Shown here: in pieces, positions 48,995 through 62,700 of the stretch
Position numbering within the stretch: the first letter of the stretch is position 1
Layout of the letters: every line of letters begins with the position of its first letter
Source of the DNA: Numida meleagris
Taxonomy: Eukaryota > Chordata > Aves > Galliformes > Numididae
Assembly: GCF_002078875.1 (NCBI RefSeq)
Contig: NC_034412.1
Span: forward strand, 79,749,575-79,813,574
DNA length: 64,000 bases
Direction of reading: 5' to 3'
Position numbers and translations under genes: made by a program
The notes under the pieces: model-generated
What the model was told of the DNA's origin: nothing
Seen by the model: the letters and a program-made list of their open reading frames with translations, nothing else
Database searches by the model: none

Positions 48995-51900
48995 CACCCT
49001 TCCTAGAAAGTTGCTGCACTGTTATTTTTTCTCCATTACAGTCAGTTCAGAATACTTGCAATGACACCTGTGCTTGGAACCAAGGGATGAAATGTTGGGA
49101 GATACTTCCAGGCAGAGTGGAATGCATGGCTTGCCAGTAGGTGCAGTAAAATACTGTGGTTTATACAAGTTCAACACAAGCAGTGCTGCTTGGAGCTGTG
49201 ATCACATTTCTGTGTGATCAAGGCCTCTTAATGATAATGAAATAATGGATTTGCAATGCAAATATAAATCAATGCCAAAATAAGAATCTTAGGACCAAGG
49301 CACATTCCTTGCCTTCAGGTCAGGCTCTGCAATGGGACAAGAAGAGATGCATGCTGGAGGACTAAGACGCCAGCAGCCTCAGAATTACCTGTAGCAAAGG
49401 GAACGTTCCCCATGCCAGCTAAGGCAGCTCTGACAGCTTTTCTGAAACCAAATTGTTAGACGGAATAGAAACTAATGCGAGCTTAATTAGAGTCCAACTT
49501 GAATTGTGTCAGACAACAGAAATGTGTTTAAATCTGTGCTGTATCAGCTCATCTTCTATGCTAAAAGTTGCAAGCTCATATTAGCATCTCAGTTACTACA
49601 ATCCCTGCTAATCCAGGCTCAATCTTCAAAAGTTCTCGGATTTTGTCATGAAATTTTTCTATAAGGAACATCTGAGGACTCAAGACTGCTTTCTTTTTTT
49701 ATTATTTTAAGGCTGAGTCACTGCTGAAGAAAAAACGTAATATTACCGCTACTTGAAGAGATGCAACATAAGAAAAAAGTCAAATTGAAACGTTTGCATC
49801 ACCATGAGTATTAGACATTTGTGTCAGCAGCAGCCAGAGATGAAGAAAAAAAAGAGAAGGAAAAGAAGCTGAAATGGTAATAAAGAACTCTAACATGAAT
49901 TCTGTGTGAGAAGATGCAGTTTTATGACTAAGAATTCTAAAGACATGCAGATGCTAATCAGGAGCACAAGGGTGGTGCAGTAATCAGGACACTGATAAAT
50001 TCACTTCATGCTCTGCTATGGTGTCAGATTCCAAATGGAAAGGCAAAATTCAAGGATTATCTCCTGGCATTGTAAATGTGTAAACAATGACTTTCTTTTC
50101 CATTTCCAGTTATGAGATATTTAAGGACAGGAATGCTTCAGGTTTTCTGTTAAATTCTACTCAGTCCTATCAAGTACAGAAATTTTACTGAAACAAAAAG
50201 GTCCCTTTTGAAAAGACTACTTATTTTAAGGCTATTTTCTATTAGAAAAGAGAAAAAACAAATTAATCTTAGTCTTCTCAGAAATAGTTGACATGGAGGA
50301 GATCATGAGATACATTCAGGAGACTAAATTTGGAATTCTAGTTTTACTGTGTCTCAGATAAAGGAAGACCAAAGATCACCTACTAGACACTGAAGTTGCT
50401 CACAGGTTACAGCATATGCTGCTTCCCTCTGCTCTCCAAGGTGACTGCAGGTGTAGTCATTTCAGAGGTACTGGCCGGTAGATCATTTGCTCAAATGCAC
50501 CAAGACAAGACAGAAAGAGTTGTCAATGATACAGAGAAAACAAAGTCATGCATGTAGGCCAAAATGTCAGAGAAATGATAAAAACAGTATCTGAAAAGAG
50601 AACCAAAAAATGACGTTATTCAGTCAGAACTTAGTAGGAAATTATCAGCTTCTGCCATATATTTCTTATTAAAGGGACAAGCATGTTTTCTCCTAAAGGC
50701 TGACAATTCTAGGTCATCGGCATGCAAAAATGTCATACCTGGAGGTACTCTAGACCAATGAAAGTGGAAAAGAAATAACCTTGAAATAAATAGATGTAGG
50801 TGCCCAAATCTTCATCAAGACCTAATCCCAATGTGAGCTACTTTAGATGACAACAATCATCTGTGCCTAACTCCCAAACTTACTTACCCAAGTCTATGAA
50901 CTTTTTATGTGCTTGGGAGTAGGTGGAAAGGTTGGATGAGCTAACCTCTGCTGAGGATGTCCCAGTTGCAATTGGAGGCTGAGTAGGAATATTTCTGAGT
51001 TTAGCTCTTCTGCAAGAACTGTCTGACTCCTTTCCATGAGAAGAGTAAAAGTGGACCAACAGTTAATCATTTCACTGAAGAGCCTTTGCCCACCTTCATC
51101 TCATGCTCATGACTCCTGCAGATGCTGGCTCACAGCCAGCACATAGTAGTAGCAGCAAAACTCGTTTCCATTAGTTCCTTTAATTCTCTGTTTCCCTTAC
51201 AGACCTGAAAAGAGATGAATCAAAAATAATTGCTTGCTCACAGACTAATACTGACTTGTTCATTAAACCTTTCTGGGGCACTGGATGCAGGCACTTGAAT
51301 GATCTGGAAAATATGAGAAGAACTTGGCTAGGGAACAAAAACAGAGCTGATATGTGATAATGGCAAAAACAGAAGTCAAAGCTATATAATACAGGCAAAT
51401 TCTTATTGAATGCCTCTTTGTCTTGCTTTAAAGAAACTCAGAGAAGCACTCAGGATGTGCAGATAAGTAGGCAGTGTTCCTTACAGCAAAGCTGAAGGAA
51501 AGAAGGAAATGCTTCAAGGGTTAGTCCCTGGCTGTGTGGAATACTGCTGGGCTGAAAGCAGTCAGCAGGAGTTCATCATGATAGTCCCTCAAACTACTTT
51601 ATCACATCAATATGCAGTAATCAGTAAGAAGCAGCCACAGTGCTTTCCCATTGCTTTCTGCTCTGTAGGCACACAGAGAGATAGGGAGAAGGACTAATGT
51701 GGGGTTTGGTTCAGTAAAGGGCACTGCACCGAATAGTGAGCTCAGCCCACATTTAAAAAATGTGGAAGGGGAACAAAAAAAAAAAAGGGAACTATGATGG
51801 CATGTAAGATTCAGCTCTTCCTCTTGCCTACCAATTATTTGTTCTGATAAGTAGTAAGGGAAATGTTTTTTGCGTATTTGTTCACATACAGGATGAAAGG

Positions 51901-52227
51901 AATAAAGACAAGTCAATAAACCTATCAACGTCACATTCTGAAATTTCTTTGCATCTGCCACCGCTGCTGCATTACCAGGTGGGGAGAGCATCCAACCTAC
52001 TTCACAGGCTGGTCAGCTAACTTGGTGAAGGCAAAACGTCTCCCTCTCACAGAAAGAAGTTGCCAGCAAATGATATTGGTTGCTTTCAGAGACAATAATA
52101 TTGGATTAGCCTACATCCAAGATCTAGAGTGCAGTTTTGGCTCCTGATTTCTGTTTTTACTGATTTGTGTATCTGTGTCTTGAACTGAATCACTTTATTT
52201 CAGTGTGATGTTTCATAATGTGAAAGG
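48995..52227. other. Intergenic stretch, no gene seen
   Basis: Unique sequence. A minus-strand 129-codon frame (51602-51991) is the longest outside the CpG island on that strand in this half; it shows no known motif. A perfect 8-bp hairpin CCACATTT/AAATGTGG lies at 51747-51765. Confidence 0.55.
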
Positions 52228-52366
52228 CTCTTGTGTTCAATGCCAGGCTGGACATGGCTCTGGGCAGCCTGGTCTAGTGGTTGGCGACCCTGCACTCAGC
52301 AGGGGGGTTGAAACTCGATGATCTTTGAGGTCCTTTTCAACCCAGGCCGTTCTATGATTCTGTGAT
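52228..52366 (+). mobile_element. CR1 LINE 3' fragment
   Basis: Plus-strand copy: CAATGCCAGGCTGGACATGG, GGGCAGCCTGGTCTAGTGG, GGGGTTGAAACTCGATGATC, ending TTCTATGATTCTGTGAT at 52366. It is the only clear CR1 of the window on the plus strand. Confidence 0.95.
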
Positions 52367-53720
52367 AATGTTTCTGATAGACAGCTTCTGCTGTTTACGG
52401 CACAAGGGTACAACTGTATCATCTTAAAAATAAGATGTGTTGTCTTCCAGAAGTACAGTCATTCTTCAGAATATACTCCATTCCCAGGTCAAGATGCAGA
52501 TCCACTGTCAATACGTCCTTTGAACAGTGAGAATAAAAAAAAGGACTAGAGTGGTAGTAACATTAGTGGCAAAATGACCCAGTGACATTTCTGATTCAGA
52601 CAAGTTCTTACACTGCCATCCTTCTACTAGTTCACTTCCAGGTGATGCAGGACACTTAGCTGTTAACACGCTGTGACCCAATTATTAGAAAAAAAATCCC
52701 AGTCTTGGCCTCAGTGAGATAATTAGGATTAGTAGAAAAAATCCTCAGCCTACTTTTCTGAGTTAAAAGCCATAGGATTGCATCTTCTGCACTTCTGCTT
52801 TCCTTTTACACTTCACCAGGTAGCCAGGATGGAAGCACTGGTTCAGAAGTCAGCTAGCTGAGTTCCAAAAAACATTACAAAATTTTTCTACAAATTTGTC
52901 AAACCTGAAGTGTTCCCTCTTGGGATGCAACCACATTACTTTACAGTTTCTGTCTGGGAGCCCCCAGCTTCAGAACATCCCTACACAAGCAGTCCTGGTG
53001 CTGTGTGTTATTTGGGATCCTGCTTAAACCAAGAGCAAGGAAGCCATGAAAGCCATAGCTTTAACTTCATTTTGGCCTCCACTTCTATCGCAGTCAGCTT
53101 GCAATCCCAGCTCAAGCCAAAACCTGCCTGCCTGCCAGGCGTCCTGCCATGGAGGAGGCTGCAGAGGTTTGCTGTTGATTCAGGCTGATGTGGGCAGAGG
53201 GTCGCAGGGTTTCCAGGATCCCAGTCCAGCTGGCTTGCTGGGCCCCCCAACCTGCCTGCAGCCCAGAAGCCATGGCAGATGCTGATGTGATTCCTGCTGA
53301 TTGTACTACTGCTTACCCTCAGCTGGCAGTGACTTTCTCAAAACTACTGCTGTGACCCTTGCAGATCACCTTTCAATTTGGAAATTTTGCATACGCGTAT
53401 TTCCTTTTTTTTCCTCTCTTTGCCTGCTCAACAGGAAATTTCACAGACTTTTCTTCCCACTCTAATTTGCACATAAACAAATTCTAAATTGCCAACATTT
53501 CACCTCTTCAGATATTCTTGTGTTTGGCCATCTCTAGTGTAAGTGTTGGTATTTAAATCCCAGGAAAGACAGAATACATTCAAATGGAGAAATTTGTCCA
53601 AAATGCAGCAGGTTGCACAGGGTTACCCTAAGAGATGGAATGGTAGAGCTCTGCTGACATGTTCCACCTTCTTTATACCAAAACTTTAGAAAAATCATCC
53701 TATGAAGGGACTGTAGCCAG
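52367..53720. other. Intergenic stretch, no gene seen
   Basis: Unique sequence with a GC-richer patch near 52.9-53.3 kb. No exon or repeat family was recognised. Confidence 0.55.
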
Positions 53721-53764
53721 TTTCCTCTTTTTTTTTTTTTTTCTCCTTTCTTTTTCTTTTCCCT
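53721..53764 (+). repeat. 44-nt pyrimidine tract
   Basis: Only C and T from 53721 to 53764, including a T16 core. Read on the plus strand it could pass for a polypyrimidine tract, but no acceptor and coding exon follow. Confidence 0.9.
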
Positions 53765-56700
53765 ACTCTTTAAGCTAAACAAACATACTGAACAACGCTG
53801 AACAATAATTGGGAATTCGCTGAAGTCATTTTTTCTCTCTACAACTCTGCTAATGCCACTGCCCAGCTGTAGAATTATCGATCATTTGGAAAGATGTAAT
53901 TTTTAATGCTCTTTGTGGGTTGTTTTGTAAAATATCTCCTTTTAAGGCAGTCAGGTAAGTGCCCAGTTGCACACACAAAAAAGCCACTGTTGATGCATAA
54001 GGAAAAGTGTATGGCTTCCTAAGTTTTAAACTTCCTGTGCTCATGCAGCTGAACAATATGGAATTGTGTTGAGAAGGAAAGCACGTTCCCAGTGGTTCCT
54101 GGCTGAGTTTGGGATTACACTGTCACTTAAGGATGTACATAAATGTCCTTATAGAAAGCTCCAAAGCTGCCATTAGCCTGAACATCTTGTACTGCATTAG
54201 CACTACTTTTATCTGAAGTTAAATATTTATATTTCTAGAAGCTTTGCTTCTTGGGTACTGGGTTTTCCAAACCAGAAAGATCCTGTGGTCACTGTGTGGG
54301 GTCAGATGGGAAGAAGAAAGGGAGCTTTGTCATCACTGCTTTGTAACTACCCTAGCTCTGTGCAGTGGTTCTGAAAAAAGATTAAAAGTAGTTTCCTGTT
54401 TGATCAGGAAACTTCCTGTTATTCATACATCTCCTCTGTCACCTAATGTGAGGTGTCAAGTTTATAATCAAAATGCAATGCAACGCACAGAGTTTTATAC
54501 CTCCAAGAAGATGAATCAATTCTTATTTCCATTGCTTCACTTGTAGGGTCTCTGCAAAGAGTGGCCTGAACAGAAAAGCAAAATGAGGAAGTTTCTGGAT
54601 GACTATTTTCCACTAGACGTTCTCATTATTTTCAATATAAAAGGCATTTTGTGAGGGGTGAGAAGGTTCTATTCTGTAATACACCTTCAACATGCTGTAT
54701 GCACTTTTAGTGCTATTTTGCCCACATGTGAGCCTTCATGAACAGGGTCTTCAGTGCTGCAGGTATTTAAGGCTTGAGACTACCAAACAAGACACAGTAG
54801 AATAGGATTTCTTTTGTGTTAGTTAAGGTAGATCAGAGCAGCGTGTTGCAACAGTGTGGTACGTGGCACTGTGAGATTACAGGGCTAGAAATAGGAGATT
54901 GCATTATTTTTCTGCCTCTTTAATATTTTAATTTTCTTGGCAAGGATGTCCTCATTACGTTTCACACCTTCCAATCTCGTATCATAGATGAGCACTTACA
55001 GGGTGTTTGTAGTTAGAGGACAGAAAATACAACGTTGAGTCCTCTTTACTGTACAGTTCATCGCTACAGACTGAAACTGAATTTCCAAAACTGAGAGCAT
55101 GGAAATGGGGATCTAGCTCCACAGCCCTGTGCTGTGTTACATACAGGTGCTGATCCCAGGAATCCAGAATCCCAAGAGCCAGCAGATGTCTGTGTTGTGG
55201 CTTTTCTGTAGGGAATGAAGGTACAAACCCCAGTGAAGGTGTTTATCCTCGGTCTGCACTGTAAGAGGTTTTCTTCTGTCAGCAACAGCTGTGCACAGGT
55301 TAATAGCATTTTAAGATATAAACAAGAAGAGCATCAAAAAGCCATGCAAGAAGCACGTGCTTCCTGCAAAACTCTGTCCTCTTTCCACTCTCTCGTGGCA
55401 GCAATAGATGGAACAAATCCTTCTCACTTCCAGAGATACACAGGCTTCTCTGCAGGTCCTTTTCATTGTCTCTCCCCAGTGTCTTGGCTTTTGCAGTTGT
55501 GCTCGTTTAATTTTTCAGATCTGCTAGGATTTGGGCTGCAGATATTCTTTTGCCTTTTCTATCTTTTTGCAGACTTGTGCTCTTCTTCCATAGTTACCGT
55601 CTGACAGCCAGTTTATGGTACTCAAGTATTGATTTTTGTCATGGGTTGCTAGTTTTCTTAGGATTTTATTTCCGTAGTAGTAAAAGGCATTGAAATGCCA
55701 TTATTGAAATGAGTTTAAAAGTTTAGCATTCACTAGCACTGGTTTTGCTCACAATAACTTTCAATTTTCTCACTTTAAAACACAAACAACCAGAACTGTT
55801 ATAACAACAAGGGTGTCATAACAAGTCCCAGATTTCTTCATTGTTTTCCAGCCTGCTTTTAATTGTCTGAGTGTTACAAAAGTAAATTCAAAAGTTTTGA
55901 ATTAGCAGCATTTAAAAATCTCGGAGTATCTGGAACTAATACGGCTTCTACTGAATGGTAGTTCTAGAAAGAAAGACCATTACAAAATATATAAATCTGT
56001 GGCCACTGCAATATTCAGTGTTAAATTTTGGGCTGAGCTGACTGTGTACAGAACCAAAGAAAATAATGTATGACATTAAGAGAGAAACCAAGACAGTGCT
56101 GGATGGGATCCGTGAAATAGAGGAGCCTGACAACTTAAGAGTGGCAAAGAAAGAAATCACAACCGTATTGCTGTAGAACAGCACATAAACAAAGGCACCA
56201 AACTGATGGAGTAGGTGTGCTTTCAATAACATGCATGAATGAAAGTATCAGTAATTCAAGATTGAAAAACAGGTGAAAAAAAGCTCAGTTTGAGTTTGTG
56301 TAGCCACCTGCCATTAGCTTGATTTTAGGTTAGTTAAAGTTATTGTGTGGCTGTGCAGAGAGAAGGGAAGATTACAGAAAGCATTAAAATAAAACAGCTG
56401 AGCTTTCTTACTACAGCTACAGAATTAAGGCATAGAATGAAAGAATACTCAGGGAGAATTTGAACCTAGTAATCATTAGATCAATAAAAAAGAATTTGTT
56501 TAGGACAACTGGGAACTTAAGAATGTGAAAGCAAGCACAAAAGTGATGTTTTGGCCAGGAACTTCTGGACAGGGAAAATAATTTTTTTTCTAATGTCAGC
56601 AGAAAACTTTGTCTAAATGTCAGCAGCAAGAAGAAAATGTGAAATCATCAGCAAAAAGAAACATTTATCATTCCTGAACTTCCATGTCACCTATGGCAAC

Positions 56701-59700
56701 TTCTGGGAACAAGCTTTTCCACGGGGAATATTATGAATAGTTACTGGCAATAGATTTCAAATATTTTTAAACATCTCCCTGAAAACAAAATATGTCATTA
56801 GACATCCATTCCAGAACAGCTTTCTGTTTCAGAGAGGAGGAAAATAAAAAAAGAACGGTACACCTACTTTTGAGAAAGATCCAGGAAGATATTCAAAAAA
56901 CAAAAAGAGGGATGGGGGTAGGTTTGTCAGGTTTTGCTGTACGGAAGCAGATCATCCTAAAATGCTGAATAAATGAACCCAATGTGGTCTTATCAGTAAT
57001 TGTTCATCACAATGAAGCAGTTATGTAAGAGCCCTTCAGAGAATCCTGAATCAAATAAGAACAGGTAGACAACTGAGGACAGGTTAACAGCAGAGACACG
57101 TGAAACTCCTCCCACTGGTGAGCACACCCTTTGGCATGTGTCCAATCCATCGCTGCTTCACGGGTCTCACAGGATCCATTGGGACCACAGTACCTTGCTA
57201 TCATAAGGGCTGAAAAATGCCACCAGTGTCTCCTCAGAGCTGCCCATGGGTGGAACTTTTGAGAAGAGGCCACCAAAACGCAAAACACTCAATCTACAGA
57301 GAAGCATTTTCCACCCTAGCAGAAGGCCAGGTTGCCTCCTGCCAGCCAGGCCAGCCAAGGAGCCCCTCACCTGCTGTGAAATACCCATCCTGACCCCACA
57401 GGGTCCCATCCTTCTGGTCTAATATTTCTTCATTTATAGGATTGGTCAGAATTCTGACATGGGATTGAGCAGAAGTGCCTGTGTTCTTGTCTGAGGAGCT
57501 GGCTGTGGTGGGGTGCAGGAGGGGGCAACACTGACAATCCTATCTTTGTTTGCCATCAAACCAGTGCAAGTTGCTCCTAATAAAGAAAAGACATTTCACC
57601 TGCAGATTAGGGTATTTTTCTGCCAACTAGTATCTGAGAAGGACGTGTTTTCAAGCTACACTTAAAAGTTAGAATGATGAATTTTAAGAACCCAGTACCT
57701 AGAGACAAGGGGTTTTCTTTGGAGATATCTTCTGGTTTAATTTTTTTTTTTTTTTTTAATAAATTGAGCAAAGAGATGCACAAAATGTATATCTCACCAA
57801 AGAACCTATGCCAGGACCTTTACATCCAAAAGTTAAATTATGGCATGGTTTAAGATCACAACAATACACTATTTCTGGAAAAACTGGAATTATCTTCTAT
57901 GAGCGTTCACCAGAAAACAGCACAGATTCTTATATATTCCATGAAGAAGAAAACCTCAAATAAACCCCAAGAACTCCTAGAATACTTAAAAATACAATAG
58001 CCTTTTTTTTTGTTGTTATTTTTGTACAAATTCCCACTCTGTAATATGCTAGGCTTTTCATCTTACATCCTGATGATTATCAGATACTGGACTATAACAT
58101 ATATCACATTTATATAATATGTCACATTTTTGAGGGGGAGGACAACAAAAAGCTAACTTAAACTAATGCAATTTGTATTCATTTTGCTGTAATTGGAGAC
58201 ATTCCTGTTTACAGAAAAATACTCCTAAAATGTAAGAAGGCATTAAAAAAAATGGCACAGTCCCCTGTCATATCCTGGACTACGAATGTAAGACATTCAG
58301 AAACGGGGAATTCAAGCTACTGCTGTCTGCTCTGTCACAGGACAGAAACTTTAAGTCCTGTGTATGTAGAGGCACAAAAGAGGATGTGCTACGTCTCTTT
58401 GTCATGGGCCACTGAAGTAGCAAAAGGGAGAAGTACTGTTGCTGCTCAGCTCAGTAAATAACCAGAATTCTTGGCAAACAGACACATAGGAGCTTCCTTA
58501 GGAGTTAACATAATGGCTTCCAATCACCTCACCCTCAAGACAGGAAAGCAAAAATCTTATATCTAAGCAAAAAGCAGAAGGGATGCCTCTAACAGAGCAC
58601 CGTAGAAGTCTGTTGACCATCAGATGGCCACACTAGAGTTCCAGGAATTAAAAGGTTATGAAAATAAACCCAATTTTACCACTCAATGTCTAAACAGGAT
58701 GCTTCATCATTACCTAAATAGCCTGTTAAACTAGAGGTAAAACTCATATTTCAAGAACACCCTGATGGTGCTATTTAGAACACAGATTATCACTCCAACC
58801 TTTCAAAAGCTCAGCTCCCACTTGTTGAGGATACTGAAGATTAGTTGAAAACTTGGCTTTTTGCCATACAGCCAACTTGAATACAGGTTATTTAAAGATC
58901 CTATAGTTCCTTTCATAAATGAAGCCCAGATTCATCCTTGACAGGAATTGTGAAAATCTCTTATAAAAAGATAAACATTTGCACTGCTTCTTCTGGGTTT
59001 GCTTAGTTCTGGACCTATTACTGCCATGGAAAATTCTGGAACATTTGCCTGATTCTGCTAAAGAAGCATCTTAAGGAAAAGGTTAAATAAATCTCATGCC
59101 TATGCAATGATTCAGTGGATTTATGATTATAAAACCTAAGCTCACGGAATTTTGAACACAACACAGTTTTTATTTTGCTGGATTAGAAGAGCAGACATTT
59201 TATCAACACACAGGAGATTCTGCAAACTTCATTTGATCATACTGCATAATTCCCTTTCCTTTGTGTCAGACTGAATTTCAGTGATTCAGAAAATCTGAAG
59301 TGCCATTTTTGGATACAAAATTTGTAAAATACTTTTTTATGTACACATATATCATACACACATGCCTATGTGCCTGCACCCATGTTCCTTTTGCTGTCAT
59401 TTCACCATTAGATTCCATATAAAAACCAAGGAGGTTTTTTTGGATACTTTTCTAATGGCTTAGAATACCCACTGAGGCTGAAAACAAGCCAGAGTTTCTG
59501 GAAATCTAAATCCTCTTATTTTAATAGTTTTTTAAATCCTTGGCGTTTAGCTTTGAACTTTTACCAAGAAAAGTTATATCTTATAAACAATGGCATTTGT
59601 TGATTGGATGAAGGACTAGATCAATATTGGTTTTGGCAACTCATTTTGGCTGTATTTGCCTGAAGAAATATGCTGGTTGTGGTGTTAAAAAGTTATGTCA

Positions 59701-62700
59701 GTTCCTTAACATGTGCCTCTTTGTCTTGGAGCGTTGCCTGAAATTTAGTTTCCAAAGTTACTTCCAGAAGTTAACCTAGAGGCTGGCCTCCTCTGCAAAG
59801 GAAGCTACACAAAAAAATACTGGAATATAATCTACTGTTGTTAGCTATCACCATGCATGAAGTAAAATGATTCAAGACAAAAGATTAAAGACACATCATA
59901 AAAAAGTGTATTTTTGTTTCACAGAAGCACTGAACCGTAGGCCCCAGCTCTCATTTACACTGATTAAGTCTGATTTACACTGTTCTTGCATTTTAAAAGC
60001 ATGCTGGAAGTAAATAAGTAGAATGATAGCAACAAGGTTTTAGGTACTATGGGAGTAATCTATCTGACACACAGCAAAATACAAGCCACATGATTTCCGT
60101 GAATCTGTTCCTGATTCAAGATCACTGAATGAACAAAGGTCTATCTTTTAGGGAAAACATGCCATTTTGATTTCAAAGTTCCCACTGAGAGGAAATGCAA
60201 ACTGGCAAATTACTACGATTACATTCAGAATTAACATTTTCATCTTATTTTGATTTGAATTTGTTTAGTTTCAGCTTCTGATCGTTTCAGCCTCTGATAC
60301 AGCTGCTACAGAAAAGAGTCACTTCGATTTAAAATGTCTGTCTTCAGAGCCAATGGCTCCTCTCAGTATTCTGTACTTTTCAATGTATGGGTTGAAGGAT
60401 GAGCTGGCTGAATGCCAGAGACAGACAAAATAGTTCCACAACTGGTACAAAGGTACCAACATAGCAGCAGCGTTATCTCTCATGTTTTTATTGTTCCCCT
60501 AGGTCTTGCTAAAATAGTTGCACCAACCTGGTGATTTAAAATGGTTGCCTAATTACCAGTTTAAATTTAATAGTGGTTCCGTATCTATCTATCCATCTCC
60601 TATATGTGCCCGTAGTTCACCTATATCTCCTGGTGCTTAGCCCACAGCTGCATTCCCAGAAAGCAATCACATTATATTCCAGACTTTCTTTTGCTGTGAT
60701 AAACAAGACAGGCTCCTTTGTTGTTCTGAAAGAGCAGTTTTCACATTTCACCCAGGTGCCTGCTCTACATGCATAAGTCTGAATTCTCAGATGTGAGGAA
60801 ACAGATTTTCCACAAAGCATCTTACTAAGAGTTCCAATGAATAACATTAATATTTTCCAATTTTAAAAAAGAAATTCTCTCACCTGATTCATGTTGAGAT
60901 TACTTATGCCTTTTTGCATTCAGGTCACTTTGTTCCTGTCTGACAAAAGCCTTTTCTTTTTGTTGTTGTTGTAGTCTGATGAGGAAGGCCGCTTTACAAC
61001 AGAAGTTCATATTGTTTGACCCAGAGGATGGAACTCACACTCTCTGTTTTTAGGCACTTTCAGAAAGTAATTTAGTCTCTCCTGAGAAAGGTGTCCCAAA
61101 CAGGTGGGATAAATGAGCAGTAAAAGCTCCTATCCCTGTCTGTTAATTACAGATGGCTTTTGATAATGCTGTAGTGGAAAGTATTGCATCAATCAATTAT
61201 ACAAATAAAGCATTATATTTCCCCTCCCACGTTAAAGAACGAAGCCACTTATTGAACATTGCTGTATATTCTGCATTATTTCCAATTTTCCTCTAATAAT
61301 GTCTAAATGGGTTGTTTGTGGTCTTTTCTGGTCATTACATTTAGCACTGATCCTATATATAGAAATAGAAGAAACTATAGTTCATACATTTGTGATGTCT
61401 CTTCCCCCATCCTACTCAGAGTCAAGAATATTTTCTTAATTTTGGACTTCAAAATAATTATTTATTAAGGCAGTACAAAGGAGACAAAACAGCTCCATCC
61501 GACGATAGATGAAGTAACTTTTGATTATATATGTAGTAATTTTTCCATTGAGCTGTCCCTTATTAAATGACTTCCCTTTCACTTTAGTGTCAAATTTATG
61601 TTTTACCGAAAAAAAGGTGTTTCAGGTTTTTTATTATTGAAAATTATTGCTAATAAAAAATAAGTTATGAATGTCAACCTATTATGATTTAAGGATAACT
61701 GTTAACAGTGCAACTTAAACTGTTACACTTCTAATAACCTATGAAGTGACATATTCATTCCTTCTTTTTCCCTACTATCACAACAGTTCTATGTGATTAC
61801 TTGTGTCAAACTAAAATAGGCTTTGTGCACTATGTGGGTAGTTATCCCTATAATTATTTTGAACAACTTTTTCCATATGGAATTCAAAACTATTTTACAA
61901 AAAAAAATATTCAAAAAAAACCATCAAAATTATTCTATTCAGAAAAGGAAGACAGGTAGAAATGGTGTATTTAACAGTTTGCTAGTGTATGTCAGTTTAA
62001 GCAAGTGGAATTCAGATAGAATTTAATTATGTATTGGATTTGACTAGTTAAATGTTACTCTGCCAAAAACTAATAAAGAAAATTCAAGGGCAGTAAATAT
62101 TCTGCAGTTGATTTTGCTTAGTTTTCCTTGATATGGAGAGCATAATTTTGGAAGCCTGCTTTTCTCTCCATTAGGACAACAAGCATCAAGTGATATATGA
62201 TTTGAGCTGCTCATAGGTTAGTTAGTACCTGCTATAGAGTTTCTTCAAAGATTTTGGAATGACATCTCCCATTCTCCAGTTCTTTAATTATTCCAGAAAA
62301 CTCCTCCAGTCTACATTCAATTAATGTACGTTTTTCATCACCAAATCCAATAATTTCCAGAAAAGGAGAAAAAATGTTCTAAAAGTAAGTGGCCATTTTC
62401 TGTACTCTACAAGAAAATTTTCAGATGCTTTTATAAGCCCGTCCCTTCCTGCAGTCAATGGGAGTGTGCTGTCTGAGTTTTGATCAGTGCTACTTCTGGT
62501 GGCAGGATCTGTCATCATTTGAAGTGGTATGTAATAGAAAATACTTGGCACTTTACACTAAGTTCAGTTAGAGATCTGAAATGCTCTAATCCTCTTTTAC
62601 ATGAAATACTGATTCTGAATGAAAGCAGAGACAATTTACTTATTTCTTCAGAATTTGTCTGACATTTGTGGGAGCAAACTGCATCCTGGCATGTCGGTGT

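Noticed and set aside
51602..51991. 129-codon minus-strand frame
   Set aside because: Not recognised, no exon boundary signals that fit, and composition like the surrounding non-coding DNA.
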